Part shown: in pieces, positions 17,915 through 26,772 of the stretch
Numbering within the stretch: the first letter of the stretch is position 1
Layout of the letters: the number at the start of each line of letters is the position of its first letter
NCBI RefSeq assembly: GCF_007004665.1
Contig: NZ_ML660053.1
Span: 558,001-622,000, forward strand
From: Denitrobaculum tricleocarpae
GTDB lineage: Bacteria > Pseudomonadota > Alphaproteobacteria > Kiloniellales > Kiloniellaceae
Length of the DNA stretch: 64,000 bases
Direction of reading: 5' to 3'
Notes under the pieces: generated by a model
Told to the model about the DNA's origin: nothing
The model's database searches: none
Seen by the model: the letters and a program-made list of their open reading frames with translations, nothing else
Made by a program: the position numbers and the translations under genes

Positions 17915-19306
17915 ATGGCGCATAGCAAACGTAGTTCAGCGGGTTTGGTCGACCGTTTCGCACAAGATGCCGGGAATCTGAGTATCGAAATTGTCGACAT
18001 CGCCAGCAATGTCGAGGATGTGACTGCCAAAGTCGCCCGGCAGGTCGAGGCATTCAATGCACTCCTGCAATCGGCGGGCGCGGTCAATGAAAGCAACCGG
18101 CGCATCGCGGAGACCGCGGAAAATGCAAAGAAGCTGAGCGCCGGTGCCGTCACCGAGACGGAGAGTTCGCGCAACCGAGTCGAGACCTCTCTTTCTGAGA
18201 TTCGTGAGCTTGTCGATGCCGTTACGCGGATCGAAAGCCGCTTGAGCGCACTGCAGGAAGCCGTCACGCCCATTGCAACGATCGCTGCCGGTATTGAGGC
18301 GATTGCAAAACAAACCAACCTTCTGGCCTTGAATGCGACAATCGAAGCGGCCCGTGCCGGAGATGCCGGCAAGGGCTTCGCAGTCGTGGCCGGCGAGGTC
18401 AAGCTTCTGGCTCAGCAGACCAGCAATGCTACGGCGGAGATCCATGCCTCCGTTGGCGAGCTCACCCGTCAAGCAACGACCCTGGTGGAGCAGGGCGCAG
18501 CCGCGACGAAGCGGGCGGAATCGGTGCGGGAAGGAACCGAGTCCATTGGCGAAGTGATGTCTTCGGTGGGTGACGCCATGAACCGCATGGGCGAAGGCAC
18601 GGCCGATATTGCATCGGGCGCGGCGGAGATCGAATCCCTCTGCGGCGGCTTCGTCAACACGCTTGGGGATATGGCGGTCGGGGTCGAGGAATCCGGAGCA
18701 ACCCTCACAGAGGCCCGGGACCGGATCAATCGTCTGATCGATGTGACCGAGGGACTGATCAGCATTTCAGCAAGCGCTGAAGAGAATACCCTCGACCGGC
18801 CTTTTGTCGAGAAGGTTCAGGAAACCGCAGGCACCATCAGCCGTCTCTTCGAAGAGGCCGTCGATGCGGGAGAGATCAGTCTTGGCGATCTCATGGACCG
18901 GAGTTATCGGCCGATTGCCAATACCGACCCTGAACAATTGATGGCCAAGTTCACCGATCTTACGGACCGCTTGCTGCCCGGGATCCAGGAACCGCTGTTG
19001 GACTTCGATGAACGGGTCGTGTTCTGCGCAGCCATCGACGACAACGGTTATTTGCCAACTCATAATAAGAAGTTCGCGCAGCCCCAGAGCGATGATCCGG
19101 TCTGGAACGCTGCGCACTGCCGCAGCCGGCGGATTTTCGATGATCGCGTGGGCTTGCGGGCAGGGCGGAACACTGAGGCCTTTTTGCTTCAGACCTACCG
19201 CCGTGATATGGGGGGCGGGACCTTCGTGCTCATGAATGACGTCTCAGCCCCGATTACCGTGAAGGGCAGGCACTGGGGTGCTGTGCGCTTTGCCTACAAG
19301 GTATGA
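17915..19306 (+). CDS. Soluble methyl-accepting chemotaxis-type protein with C-terminal sensor region
   Basis: About 463 residues with no membrane segment. The first 290 residues are coiled coil containing the chemoreceptor signalling hairpin ([20 protein letters not shown], then [19 protein letters not shown]). The C-terminal 150 residues form a globular, Cache-like region with motifs [14 protein letters not shown] and [18 protein letters not shown] and the ending [11 protein letters not shown]. So the sensor follows the signalling tip rather than preceding it, and the protein should act in the cytoplasm. The ligand is unknown; redox or energy state is conceivable but not shown. No che genes are nearby. 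ATG at 17915 or GTG at 17912. Confidence 0.83.
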   Translation: MAHSKRSSAGLVDRFAQDAGNLSIEIVDIASNVEDVTAKVARQVEAFNALLQSAGAVNESNRRIAETAENAKKLSAGAVTETESSRNRVETSLSEIRELVDAVTRIESRLSALQEAVTPIATIAAGIEAIAKQTNLLALNATIEAARAGDAGKGFAVVAGEVKLLAQQTSNATAEIHASVGELTRQATTLVEQGAAATKRAESVREGTESIGEVMSSVGDAMNRMGEGTADIASGAAEIESLCGGFVNTLGDMAVGVEESGATLTEARDRINRLIDVTEGLISISASAEENTLDRPFVEKVQETAGTISRLFEEAVDAGEISLGDLMDRSYRPIANTDPEQLMAKFTDLTDRLLPGIQEPLLDFDERVVFCAAIDDNGYLPTHNKKFAQPQSDDPVWNAAHCRSRRIFDDRVGLRAGRNTEAFLLQTYRRDMGGGTFVLMNDVSAPITVKGRHWGAVRFAYKV

Positions 19307-19451
19307 TGATGTCTGACCGGGATGTCTGATTGAAGCGTAAAGACGTGGCTCAGAGACCTCGCAATCCGCAACATCCTATACCCACAGGCGTTGCGCAGGC
19401 ATTTGCCATATTGCTGCGGCCTTTGGGCTGCCGAGCTCGAAAGGCTCGTCT

Positions 19452-20702
19452 TTAGCTGCTTCCGGGCGGCACAACCACGCAGTTGAAGGACATATAGGTC
19501 AGCTGCCGGCAGGCTTCACGCGCTCCGGCTTCATTCAATTCACCGAGCCGTGCCCGAAAGAGCGTGCCTTGCAGGCCATCCACTGACAGAACGGAAATCG
19601 GCTTCGCGCTGAGAATTTGCGGCACGCTATGCGCGGCGAGAGCGGCCGCCTGCTTCGCCGGTGCCGGTTTGCTGAAGGCACCCACCTGAACGCCCCAGTT
19701 CCCGGGACTGAAGGACGGAGTCACGCCAGCCTGTTTCGCCGGGTTGTTTGCGTTCAGGGCGAGCGGCGCCGCAGCTGTGACCATGGGCAGCCCACTGCTC
19801 GGGTCTGTCGCACCGGCGCGAGGCGTGCCCGAAGCGGCAAGGGCAAGCTGGGTTGCGGTCGGCTTGCGCCGGGGCACAGGCGGCGTGCTTGCAATGCGCA
19901 GCTCGGCCAGCTTGGTGAAGCTGCGGTCCAGAAGCTTCCTGATGTGCTTGTCGCGCGAACGCGAGGTCCGGCCGCCGAAGACCACGGCGATCAGCCTGCG
20001 GTTGTTCCGTTTCACCGAGGCAACAAGATTGAACCCGGATGCGCGGATGTAGCCGGTCTTGATGCCGTCCGTGCCTTCGTAATTCTTGAGCAGCTTGTTG
20101 TGGTTCCGATAAGTCCGGCCCGCATAGGTGAAGGATTTGGTCGAGAAATACTTGTAATAGCCCGGGAAGTCGTTCAGGAGCGCCTGCGCCAGCTTCGACA
20201 TGTCCCGTGCCGTACTCAACTGCCCGCGGTTCGGCAGTCCGGATGCATTGCGGAACTGGGTGCGCTTCATCCCAAGAGCGTGAGCGCGCTTGGTCATCAT
20301 GCGGGCGAAGGTGGTTTCCTTGCCGCCCAGGGCTTCTGCCATGACGACTGCCGCGTCATTTGCGGATTTGGTCACCAGCGCCAGGATCACATCCTTGGCC
20401 TTGATCGTGCGTCCGGCCTTGAGACCCAGTTTCGATGGGGGCATGCCGGCGGCGCGCCGGGAAACCTTGAGCTTCTGATCGAGGGTGAGGGTGCCCTTCT
20501 CCAGGGCTTCGAACGCCATGTAAAGGGTCATCATCTTCGTGAGGGACGCGGGATAGTTGCGTGTGTCCTGATTTGCGCCGTGCAAGACCTGGCCCGTTTC
20601 GGCGTCAATCACGATCGAGGCATAGCGCGCCTCAGCGATAACAGGCGCGGTAAGCAGCGCTGCCGCGATAACCATAAAACCGAATAGTCGCCGCACGTCC
20701 AT
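19452..20702 (-). CDS. D-alanyl-D-alanine carboxypeptidase (S11/DacF type) with SPOR domain
   Basis: Periplasmic penicillin-binding protein trimming the terminal D-Ala of peptidoglycan stem peptides. It has a signal peptide (LFGFMVIAAALLTAPVIAEA) and the S11 motifs SLTK (nucleophile Ser), SAN and KTG (in GTDGIKTGYI). A Pro/Ala-rich linker then leads to a C-terminal SPOR domain (VQVGAFSKPAPAKQAA onward) that binds denuded glycan at division sites. The ATG at 20702 begins directly with the signal peptide; the longer frame would begin with TTG at 20744. The SPOR domain suggests septal recruitment. Confidence 0.92.
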   Translation of the reverse strand: MDVRRLFGFMVIAAALLTAPVIAEARYASIVIDAETGQVLHGANQDTRNYPASLTKMMTLYMAFEALEKGTLTLDQKLKVSRRAAGMPPSKLGLKAGRTIKAKDVILALVTKSANDAAVVMAEALGGKETTFARMMTKRAHALGMKRTQFRNASGLPNRGQLSTARDMSKLAQALLNDFPGYYKYFSTKSFTYAGRTYRNHNKLLKNYEGTDGIKTGYIRASGFNLVASVKRNNRRLIAVVFGGRTSRSRDKHIRKLLDRSFTKLAELRIASTPPVPRRKPTATQLALAASGTPRAGATDPSSGLPMVTAAAPLALNANNPAKQAGVTPSFSPGNWGVQVGAFSKPAPAKQAAALAAHSVPQILSAKPISVLSVDGLQGTLFRARLGELNEAGAREACRQLTYMSFNCVVVPPGSS

Positions 20703-20900
20703 CCCCAAGAGTCTGAAATTACTGACTGTTCTGCAAAAACGCAAAGGTTAATCCCTAAGTTTAAACCATATGCCCATGATTCTAATTAAACTTTAGGGGT
20801 TCGATGAGTCTCTGTCTACAAGGATAATGCCAGCCTCCTTGAAATGTGGTTAAAATTAACCTCATATTTTCAAGGATGAAACACCGGAGGCACCTTGTTT

Positions 20901-21641
20901 ATGGACCGCAACACTACGCTGCACCGCGGGGTTGTTTCCAGCTCTTTCGGCATTGCAGCCGTGCTGCTCCTGGGGGCTCTGTCAGCTTGTACCTACCGTG
21001 GGCAGATCGACCGGCCTTTTACGCAGAAAGCGACCTGGTTCAGCTATTTGAATGGCGATGATATCCGTGCGCGCTGCCAACCGGGCAGCGGCTTCGAATA
21101 CCGGCTGATTTACAATGGCCGCTACGATGAGCAGATCCGCAGCTATGAAATGGTCGATGACGGGGCCGGCGGGGCGCGCCTGACCGCACGTGTGCAGGAG
21201 GGGATCGGCATTGATGTGACGAAGCTCTCGGTGACCAATCCCCTGAAGAAAAATGCCTGGACCAAGGCCGAGCGCGTTCTCACGACCGACGAACGCATTC
21301 AATTCGAGAAGGCTCTGGAGGCCAGCGGTGCCGGCCGGGCGACTTCCGAGGGATTGCGGCTCTTCTCCGGTGAGTTTTATTGGCTGGCCAACATCTGTCA
21401 CGACGGCGTTTTTGTCTTCAACGCCTGGCGCTACCCTTCGGACCGCTACGGCGAGCTGAAGTTTCCTGAACTTCTACTAGCCATGGATGAAACCGGTGTC
21501 GCGTTCAATCCTCCCCGCTTTATCCCGGCGGCCGAGCGGATCCAGGCCAATGATTCGCACCCGGACCGACGGGAATACAACACCACGTTCAACGTTGAGG
21601 TTGGCGAGAACGGTCTGAAGGGCGCCGCCGGCAAGATTTGA
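20901..21641 (+). CDS. Predicted lipoprotein, unknown function
   Basis: About 246 residues with an N-terminal hydrophobic segment ending in the lipobox LSAC, so probably an envelope lipoprotein. The mature part is mixed alpha/beta in composition, with aromatic-rich motifs such as GFEYRLIYNGRYDEQIRSYE and FYWLANICHDGVFVFNAWRYP. I recognise no enzyme motif. GGAGG at 20886-20890 lies 10 bases before the ATG at 20901 and four bases before an in-frame TTG at 20895, so either may be used. It converges on the Anbu gene with about 27 bp between stops. Confidence 0.7.
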   Translation: MDRNTTLHRGVVSSSFGIAAVLLLGALSACTYRGQIDRPFTQKATWFSYLNGDDIRARCQPGSGFEYRLIYNGRYDEQIRSYEMVDDGAGGARLTARVQEGIGIDVTKLSVTNPLKKNAWTKAERVLTTDERIQFEKALEASGAGRATSEGLRLFSGEFYWLANICHDGVFVFNAWRYPSDRYGELKFPELLLAMDETGVAFNPPRFIPAAERIQANDSHPDRREYNTTFNVEVGENGLKGAAGKI

Positions 21642-21668
21642 GTGAAGCGCGGGCTCCGGGTGCGGCGA

Positions 21669-22484
21669 TCAGTCGTCCGAGACCAGTTTAAGCCGTTTGG
21701 GGTCGTGTCCGGGCACCAGCCGCTCGGCCCAGGGGCCATCCGGCATTTCATTGGCCAGCTGCTTGAGATGCTCGTTCCACCAGACCCGCTGATCGCGAAG
21801 GTCGTCGTAATCGTAATGCGCCTGGCGCCAGCCGGAATCTTCACTGGAGAGTGTCAGGACGTCGATCGGGAAACCGACGTCCGCGGCTGAGAGCCGGGTC
21901 GAATCAAACGAGAGATAGGCGAGCTTGAGCGCCGTCAGCATAGGGGTGTCGTAGGTGAGCCCTCTATCGAGGATCGGTTTGCCGTAGGCTGTGGAGCCGA
22001 TCGATAAGTAAGGGGTCCGCTGCCCGATCTCGATCCAATTGCCCTCGGGATAGACCAGATAGGCGGTTGGTGTGGCGTCGTCGCTGAGCTGACCGGCGAC
22101 GATGGCATGGAGATTAAAGCTGAGTTCAGATTCCGAAATTGCGCCGCGATCTTCCTCGGCAACCTGCCGAAGGCATCTGGAGTAGATGGCGACCGCATCG
22201 AGCATATTGCGGAGCTTTGGAGCGTCGGGAGACTTTAGATCCCGGTCCAGATAAGACAGGGTCTTGTCGCGCAGGGACCTGAGTCCCGACGTCATGACGC
22301 TGAAGGCCTGTTTGCCCGGAAGTGCCGATCCGGCGGCGGTCGCTGCGACGTTCTGGGCGGTATTTTGCGTGGGTCCGTGCAGAGAAACTTTGCTGGCATT
22401 GGTGACCTGATTGCCACTGGTAATGCGGCCGTCGGCGAGGAGTAACAGGCCTTCTTCTACCTTGATGGCCAGGCAATAGGTCAT
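21669..22484 (-). CDS. Anbu (ancestral proteasome beta subunit-like) protein
   Basis: A 271-residue Ntn-hydrolase of the Anbu/COG3484 family, bacterial proteasome/HslV relatives that form open-ring assemblies. It begins MTYCLAIKVEEGLLLLADGR. Removal of Met exposes Thr as the expected N-terminal nucleophile, and LLLLADGRITSG matches the proteasome-type second strand. Elsewhere in bacteria Anbu genes normally sit with a transglutaminase-like protein, an alpha-E protein and an ATP-grasp protein; none is adjacent here. Proteolytic activity and substrates of the family are poorly established. The upstream region shares the long spacer that leads to the phasin gene. Confidence 0.85.
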   Translation of the reverse strand: MTYCLAIKVEEGLLLLADGRITSGNQVTNASKVSLHGPTQNTAQNVAATAAGSALPGKQAFSVMTSGLRSLRDKTLSYLDRDLKSPDAPKLRNMLDAVAIYSRCLRQVAEEDRGAISESELSFNLHAIVAGQLSDDATPTAYLVYPEGNWIEIGQRTPYLSIGSTAYGKPILDRGLTYDTPMLTALKLAYLSFDSTRLSAADVGFPIDVLTLSSEDSGWRQAHYDYDDLRDQRVWWNEHLKQLANEMPDGPWAERLVPGHDPKRLKLVSDD

Positions 22485-22623
22485 ATCTGCGTCCGTAAGA
22501 TCCCAGGGTTTTTAGTCCGAACCGCGCGAATCCAAACCTTTTCAGAAGTGGATGCGCAGACACAAGCTTTGGACTGATCCACTGCGTCAGTCGAGTCCAA
22601 AAAATGATTTACGCGTTTTTTAT

Positions 22624-22809
22624 GTGCAGTTTTTTGCTGCAACCGCGAGATCTTTCACAATTATGGTTAAAAAACTGTAACCAAAAACCACGTAGGATCC
22701 TTTTTTCTGTATGGGAAATCGGTCGCATTTCATGCAAATGCTGCACTGCAAAATATTTCTTGACACACGAGAAGCGTTAACTATCTTACACCTGTGTTGC
22801 ACTGCAACA
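22624..22809 (+). promoter_or_regulatory. Phasin promoter with PhaR-like TGCA operators
   Basis: The 430-bp Anbu-phasin spacer contains no gene but a clear regulatory block. A sigma-70-like pair is TTGACA (22760-22765) and TATCTT (22782-22787), spaced 16 bp. Just downstream, near the expected transcription start, is the perfect odd palindrome TGTTGCACTGCAACA (22795-22809). A related CTGCACTGCA lies before the -35 box (22741-22750) and TTGCTGCAA at 22634-22642. TGC-rich sites of this kind are known targets of the PHA regulator PhaR. Repression relieved by PHA granules is the inferred mechanism. Confidence 0.62.
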
Positions 22810-22915
22810 TTCCGAAATTTGGAGAATTGAACCGGACGTTTTTTGCGTGCGGTTGTAGTGAGCTACATGGCGGCAGGCGCCATGCATTTATCACCTGGAT
22901 CTTAGGAGTTTAAAG

Positions 22916-23458
22916 ATGGCTGTTAAGAAGACGACCGCTTCCACCACCGCAAAAGAAGCGACCAAATCCGCAGAAGCTGCAGTCTCTGCAGGTAAAGAAG
23001 TTGTAGAATCCGTTGTGAAGGCCGGCTCCGAAGCTGCTGCCAAGGGCTACGAGCAGGCCGTTGCCATGACCAAGGAGCAGGTCGAGCGCACGTCCAGTGC
23101 CGTATTTCAGGGTTACGACGAAATCGCCACTCTGGGCAAAGACAACATCGACGCTTGCGTCGAAAGCAGCAACATCGTTGCCAAGGGTTTCGAAGACCTC
23201 AGCAAGGCCTGGATGAGTTTCGCACAGAGCTCCATGGACGCGCAGGTTGCGATCTCCAAGGAGTTGCTTGGCGTGAAGACTTTCCGTGAGGCTGTCGACA
23301 TGCAGACCTCATACACCAAGAGCAGCTTCGACACAGCGATGGCTGAGAGTGCCAAATTGACCGAACTTTCGGTCAAGGTTGCCAATGCGGCCATGACCCC
23401 GATCCAGGATCGCGTCAATGTCATGACCGACAAGCTGTTGAAGCCTGTTGCTGCCTAA
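22916..23458 (+). CDS. Phasin family protein (PHA granule-associated)
   Basis: A 180-residue, nearly all-helical amphipathic protein rich in Ala, Lys, Ser and Val and lacking Trp-rich or enzyme motifs except one FEDLSKAWMSFAQSSMDAQV helix typical of the Phasin_2 family. The N-terminus is a Lys/Thr/Ala-rich tail (KKTTASTTAKEATKS). It should coat polyhydroxyalkanoate granules in the cytoplasm. AGGAG lies about eight bases before the ATG, a strong ribosome site. Regulation by a PhaR-type repressor is suggested by the upstream TGCA palindromes. No PHA synthase or depolymerase gene is in the window. Confidence 0.87.
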   Translation: MAVKKTTASTTAKEATKSAEAAVSAGKEVVESVVKAGSEAAAKGYEQAVAMTKEQVERTSSAVFQGYDEIATLGKDNIDACVESSNIVAKGFEDLSKAWMSFAQSSMDAQVAISKELLGVKTFREAVDMQTSYTKSSFDTAMAESAKLTELSVKVANAAMTPIQDRVNVMTDKLLKPVAA

Positions 23459-24078
23459 AGCGCCAAGTGTTTAGCCCCGGCATTTGACAGTTGGGGCGCC
23501 GTCGCGGCGGGACCGAATTTTAGGGCACCGTCGCGACGGGACCGATTTCTCCCATCGGTTAAGAGGGGGCGGGGCCGTTTGGCGGGTCCTACGCAAGACG
23601 TCCGCGACGTCGTTCACCACGAAGTGGCGGATGGGAAAAAGCGAGCCGTCCCGGTGGGACTAAGTCGAAGTAACGCGAGCCCACTTCGTGTCGACAGACG
23701 TCGCTTGTCCCTGAATATGCGCAGCATGTTTGATTGCCTCAGACCATGCCTGGGATACGCAGCGAGGACGATTTGATCCTGAAGATTATGTGTCCCTACA
23801 TGTCACCCACCGAATTTGCAATATGTGCAATTATAGATTGTTCTGCTTCCTGCGTCGCGCCAACACAGGGACGGCTATATTTCAGCCGCGTTTGTATTGC
23901 ATTGGATTCACTCACAGGTTAAGGGTTTGACCAGCAAGCTCTGCTGGCGGAAATCTTATGGCTGTTGGTCTGGTAACGAGCCTCAGTCAATACATTCCGG
24001 GAGGTTTCGTGCGGCACTTTATTGGGTAATAAATAAAGTAAGCGTTGCTAAATGCCCATTGGGAGATATGCGCGTTCC
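23459..24078. other. Gene-free spacer with tandem hairpins between phasin and pse cassette
   Basis: About 620 bp with no credible gene. The first half is unusually structured. Two imperfect 28-bp direct repeats (23493-23520 and 23522-23549, 23 of 28 identical) contain the near-palindrome CCGTCGCGGCGG and the perfect palindrome CCGTCGCGACGG. Next is a hairpin ACCGAT-N7-ATCGGT (23541-23559). Then comes a long stem: GCGACGTC-N6-CACGAAGTGG (23604-23627) pairs with 23681-23704, with an inner hairpin GTCCC-GGT-GGGAC (23648-23660). The second half, 23705-24078, is AT-richer and must hold the cassette promoter, which I could not pin down. Confidence 0.55.
23604..23704. repeat. Long interrupted stem-loop
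   Basis: Two 24-nt arms, 23604-23627 and 23681-23704, are complementary in their outer 8 and inner 10 positions, with a symmetrical 6-nt internal loop. The 53-nt apex carries its own perfect 5-bp hairpin. The structure could be a small RNA, a remnant of a miniature inverted-repeat element, or a recombination or protein-binding site. A simple terminator is unlikely because no T-run follows. Confidence 0.55.
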
Positions 24079-25158
24079 ATGACAACACCTGTCATTCCTG
24101 CCTCGCCGATTTGCATCGATGGACGCACTATCGGACCCGTTGAGAAGCCTTTCATCATCGCGGAGATGTCTGGTAATCATAACGGAGATATTGAGCGGGC
24201 ATTTTGCCTCTTGGAAGAGGCACATCGAGCGGGTGCCGACGCGGTCAAGCTTCAAACCTATACCGCGGATACGATAACTATCGATCATGACGGCCCCGAG
24301 TTCAGTGTTGAGGGCGGTTTGTGGGATGGTCGTAGACTTTATGAGCTTTATCAGGAGGCGCACACGCCTTGGGATTGGCATCCTGCCATTTTCGCGAAGG
24401 CCCGCGACCTCGGCATTACGATCTTTTCCTCTCCATTCGATCCGACAGCTGTAGACTTTTTAGAAGGGCTTGATGCGCCGGCTTACAAAATAGCTTCCCC
24501 AGAATTGATCGATATTCCGCTGATCCGCTATGTTGCGAAGACTGGCAAGCCGATGATCATGTCCACGGGCATGGCTACCCTCGACGAAATCGGTGATGCA
24601 GTCGATGCGGCCAGGACAGGCGGATGCACAGAGCTAGTCTTGCTCCATTGTACAGCCGCTTACCCGGCGCTTCCACAGGACGCAAATCTGGCATCAATTG
24701 CCGATTTGGCAGACCGTTTTGGCGTTCTGATTGGCTTATCCGATCACACAACGGGAACTGTTGTGGCCACTACGGCTATTGCACTGGGTGCAGTGGTGAT
24801 CGAGAAGCATTTTACACTTGCAAGGGCTGATGGTGGTGTTGACAGTGCATTTTCCTTGGAGCCGTCCGAGCTTAAAACTCTTGTAAAAGATGCGCACACC
24901 GCCCATTCGTCCATTGGACTGCCGACGCATGGACCAATTGAATCGGAAGCGTCTGTTCTAAAGAACCGCCGATCACTTTATGTCGTAGCCCCAGTCCGAA
25001 AGGGTGAAGTCTTCGGACCTGAAAATATCCGGTCCATCCGCCCGGCGAAGGGGCTGCCTCCTAAAATGCTTGACGAGGTTTACGGACGTCGTGCGACGCG
25101 TGACTTATCGTTTGGTGAACCACTTTCCACCGATATGATTGATGGCCGGTCGGACTGA
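24079..25158 (+). CDS. pseI: Pseudaminic acid synthase (NeuB family, PseI type)
   Basis: Condenses a 2,4-diacetamido-trideoxyhexose with phosphoenolpyruvate to give a nine-carbon nonulosonate. The sequence has the NeuB-family start FIIAEMSGNHNGDIERAF (NHNG rather than sialate-type NHDG fits PseI), DAVKLQTYTADTITID, FSSPFDPTAVDFLE, YKIASPELIDIPLI and the C-terminal SAF antifreeze-like domain (SLYVVAPVRKGEVFGPENIR). I prefer the ATG at 24079, with GGGAGA upstream; an in-frame ATG at 24052 is possible. It heads a seven-gene cassette with almost no gaps and a lower GC content than its surroundings. Pse versus a related nonulosonate is not certain. Confidence 0.88.
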   Translation: MTTPVIPASPICIDGRTIGPVEKPFIIAEMSGNHNGDIERAFCLLEEAHRAGADAVKLQTYTADTITIDHDGPEFSVEGGLWDGRRLYELYQEAHTPWDWHPAIFAKARDLGITIFSSPFDPTAVDFLEGLDAPAYKIASPELIDIPLIRYVAKTGKPMIMSTGMATLDEIGDAVDAARTGGCTELVLLHCTAAYPALPQDANLASIADLADRFGVLIGLSDHTTGTVVATTAIALGAVVIEKHFTLARADGGVDSAFSLEPSELKTLVKDAHTAHSSIGLPTHGPIESEASVLKNRRSLYVVAPVRKGEVFGPENIRSIRPAKGLPPKMLDEVYGRRATRDLSFGEPLSTDMIDGRSD

Positions 25159-25159
25159 C

Positions 25160-25879
25160 ATGTCGGTCGATACAGCAGACGCTTCCACGAAAAAAAAACT
25201 TGCCGTTATTCCTGCGCGCGGCGGCTCCAAGCGTATTCCACGCAAGAATATCCGCAGTTTTCGAGGTCGGCCGATAATTGCGTGGTCAATTGATGCTGCG
25301 CTCGGATCCGGTCTTTTTGACGAGGTGATGGTAAGCACCGACAGCGAGGAGATTTCCAATACGGCCCGTGAGTGTGGTGCATCGGTTCCATTTTTGCGTT
25401 CATCCAAGACCTCCGATGATCATGCGACCACCTCAGATGTTTTACTGGAGGTCCTTGGTTGCTATGGTGAAAGGGGCCAGCAGTTTGACGTCGCCTGCTG
25501 TTTGTATCCGACAGCACCGTTTGTCACTTCGAACGCGTTGACCGATGGCCTTAGGCAGCTTGAAATCGGAAGCTTCGATGTGGTCATGCCCGTGACACGC
25601 TTCGACTATCCGATATGGAGATCGCTGAAGATGCTCCAGGGCGGCAAAATTTCTCTGAATTTCCCCGAGAATCTTAACGCGCGGTCGCAGGACCTGCCGC
25701 CAGCCTTTCACGATGCTGGCCAGTGGTATTGGTTTCGTATTGCTGAATTCCTCCGCGAAAAGGTTTTGATGGGGTCTAACACAGGAGCGGTCGAGTTGCC
25801 TTCCAGTGAAGTACAAGACATAGATACACTGGACGATTGGGTTTTGGCAGAAATGAAACATGAGCGGATGATGTCGTGA
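25160..25879 (+). CDS. pseF: CMP-nonulosonate (pseudaminate) cytidylyltransferase
   Basis: Activates the nonulosonate with CTP to the CMP-sugar used by glycosyltransferases. The nucleotidyltransferase motif AVIPARGGSKRIPRKNIR is at the N-terminus. It is followed by VMVSTDSEEISNTARECGA, LYPTAPFVTSNAL and the Mg-binding end VQDIDTLDDWVLAE typical of NeuA/PseF proteins. The stop of pseI lies one base before the chosen ATG at 25160; an in-frame ATG at 25142 would add six residues. The last codons overlap the methyltransferase start by one base (TGATG). Confidence 0.88.
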   Translation: MSVDTADASTKKKLAVIPARGGSKRIPRKNIRSFRGRPIIAWSIDAALGSGLFDEVMVSTDSEEISNTARECGASVPFLRSSKTSDDHATTSDVLLEVLGCYGERGQQFDVACCLYPTAPFVTSNALTDGLRQLEIGSFDVVMPVTRFDYPIWRSLKMLQGGKISLNFPENLNARSQDLPPAFHDAGQWYWFRIAEFLREKVLMGSNTGAVELPSSEVQDIDTLDDWVLAEMKHERMMS

Positions 25880-26772
25880 TGGACAGGCGTTTGCAAAGGC
25901 ATGAGTACGGCTTCCTTGAGCTTGTTAAGCCTCCGAACGAGGACGAACTCACCAAGTATTATGCCGATAAGTATTACCAGTCCGAACAGGGAAATTATCG
26001 CAACCGCTATTCGCCCGAGGAGCATGCGGTAATCAATCTGCGTATTAAACTTCGAGCGACACAGGCTGACCACCTTCGAGGCACAAATGACCCGGGACGT
26101 CTATTGGACGTCGGATGCGGCGAGGGATTTGTATTGTCGGCTTATGAGGCAAATGGATGGGATGTCGAGGGGATCGATCACAGCATCGAGGGTGTCAGGG
26201 GCATGAACCCTGATCAGTTGAAGAATGTCAGGCAGGGTAACCTGTTCAGGCTACTCGAAGACTGTGTCGCTGCTGGTTCCGCTTACGATATTGTTTGGCT
26301 GGGAAATGTGTTGGAGCATGTAAGGAACCCTGTGGACTTGATGCGTTCGATCCGTGCGATCGTTAAACCTTCCGGCCTTTTAGTGGCGACGGTACCAAAT
26401 GACGGCACCCCTTATCATGAAGAGCTTTTCGACAGCGGCGCAATTCCCGATCGTTTTTGGATCGCAATCCCAGATCACCTGTCCTACTTCACGCGTGAAA
26501 GTCTAGCGCGGACAGCGGAGGCGACGGGCTGGATGGTTCGCAAAATGCAGGGCGATTTCCCGATTGACCTGTTTTTAAGTCACCCAGGTTCGAATTACGT
26601 TGCAGACCGGGCGCAGGGCGGGTCAGCGCATTCTGCGCGACTGACCCTAGAGGCCATGATCGGCCGTGCTGGAACCGACGCGGCGAACGAGTTCTACACC
26701 GCGCTGGCGGGCGTTGGATTGGGTCGAAACCTTACCGCCTATCTGGCACCAAACAAAGAGAACACGCTGTGA
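25879..26772 (+). CDS. Class I SAM-dependent methyltransferase
   Basis: About 297 residues. A short N-terminal region (YGFLELVKPPNEDELTKYY) resembles the lead-in of sugar C- or O-methyltransferases. The SAM-binding motif LLDVGCGEGF follows near residue 78, with the acidic partner VEGIDHS and the post-motifs IVWLGNVLEHVRNPVDL and LKNVRQGNLF. The YDIVWLGNVLEHV pattern is that of the Methyltransf_23 (UbiG-like) group. The gene overlaps pseF by one base and the next methyltransferase by four (GTGA). Acting on the nonulosonate or its precursor is inferred from position only. Confidence 0.8.
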   Translation: MDRRLQRHEYGFLELVKPPNEDELTKYYADKYYQSEQGNYRNRYSPEEHAVINLRIKLRATQADHLRGTNDPGRLLDVGCGEGFVLSAYEANGWDVEGIDHSIEGVRGMNPDQLKNVRQGNLFRLLEDCVAAGSAYDIVWLGNVLEHVRNPVDLMRSIRAIVKPSGLLVATVPNDGTPYHEELFDSGAIPDRFWIAIPDHLSYFTRESLARTAEATGWMVRKMQGDFPIDLFLSHPGSNYVADRAQGGSAHSARLTLEAMIGRAGTDAANEFYTALAGVGLGRNLTAYLAPNKENTL

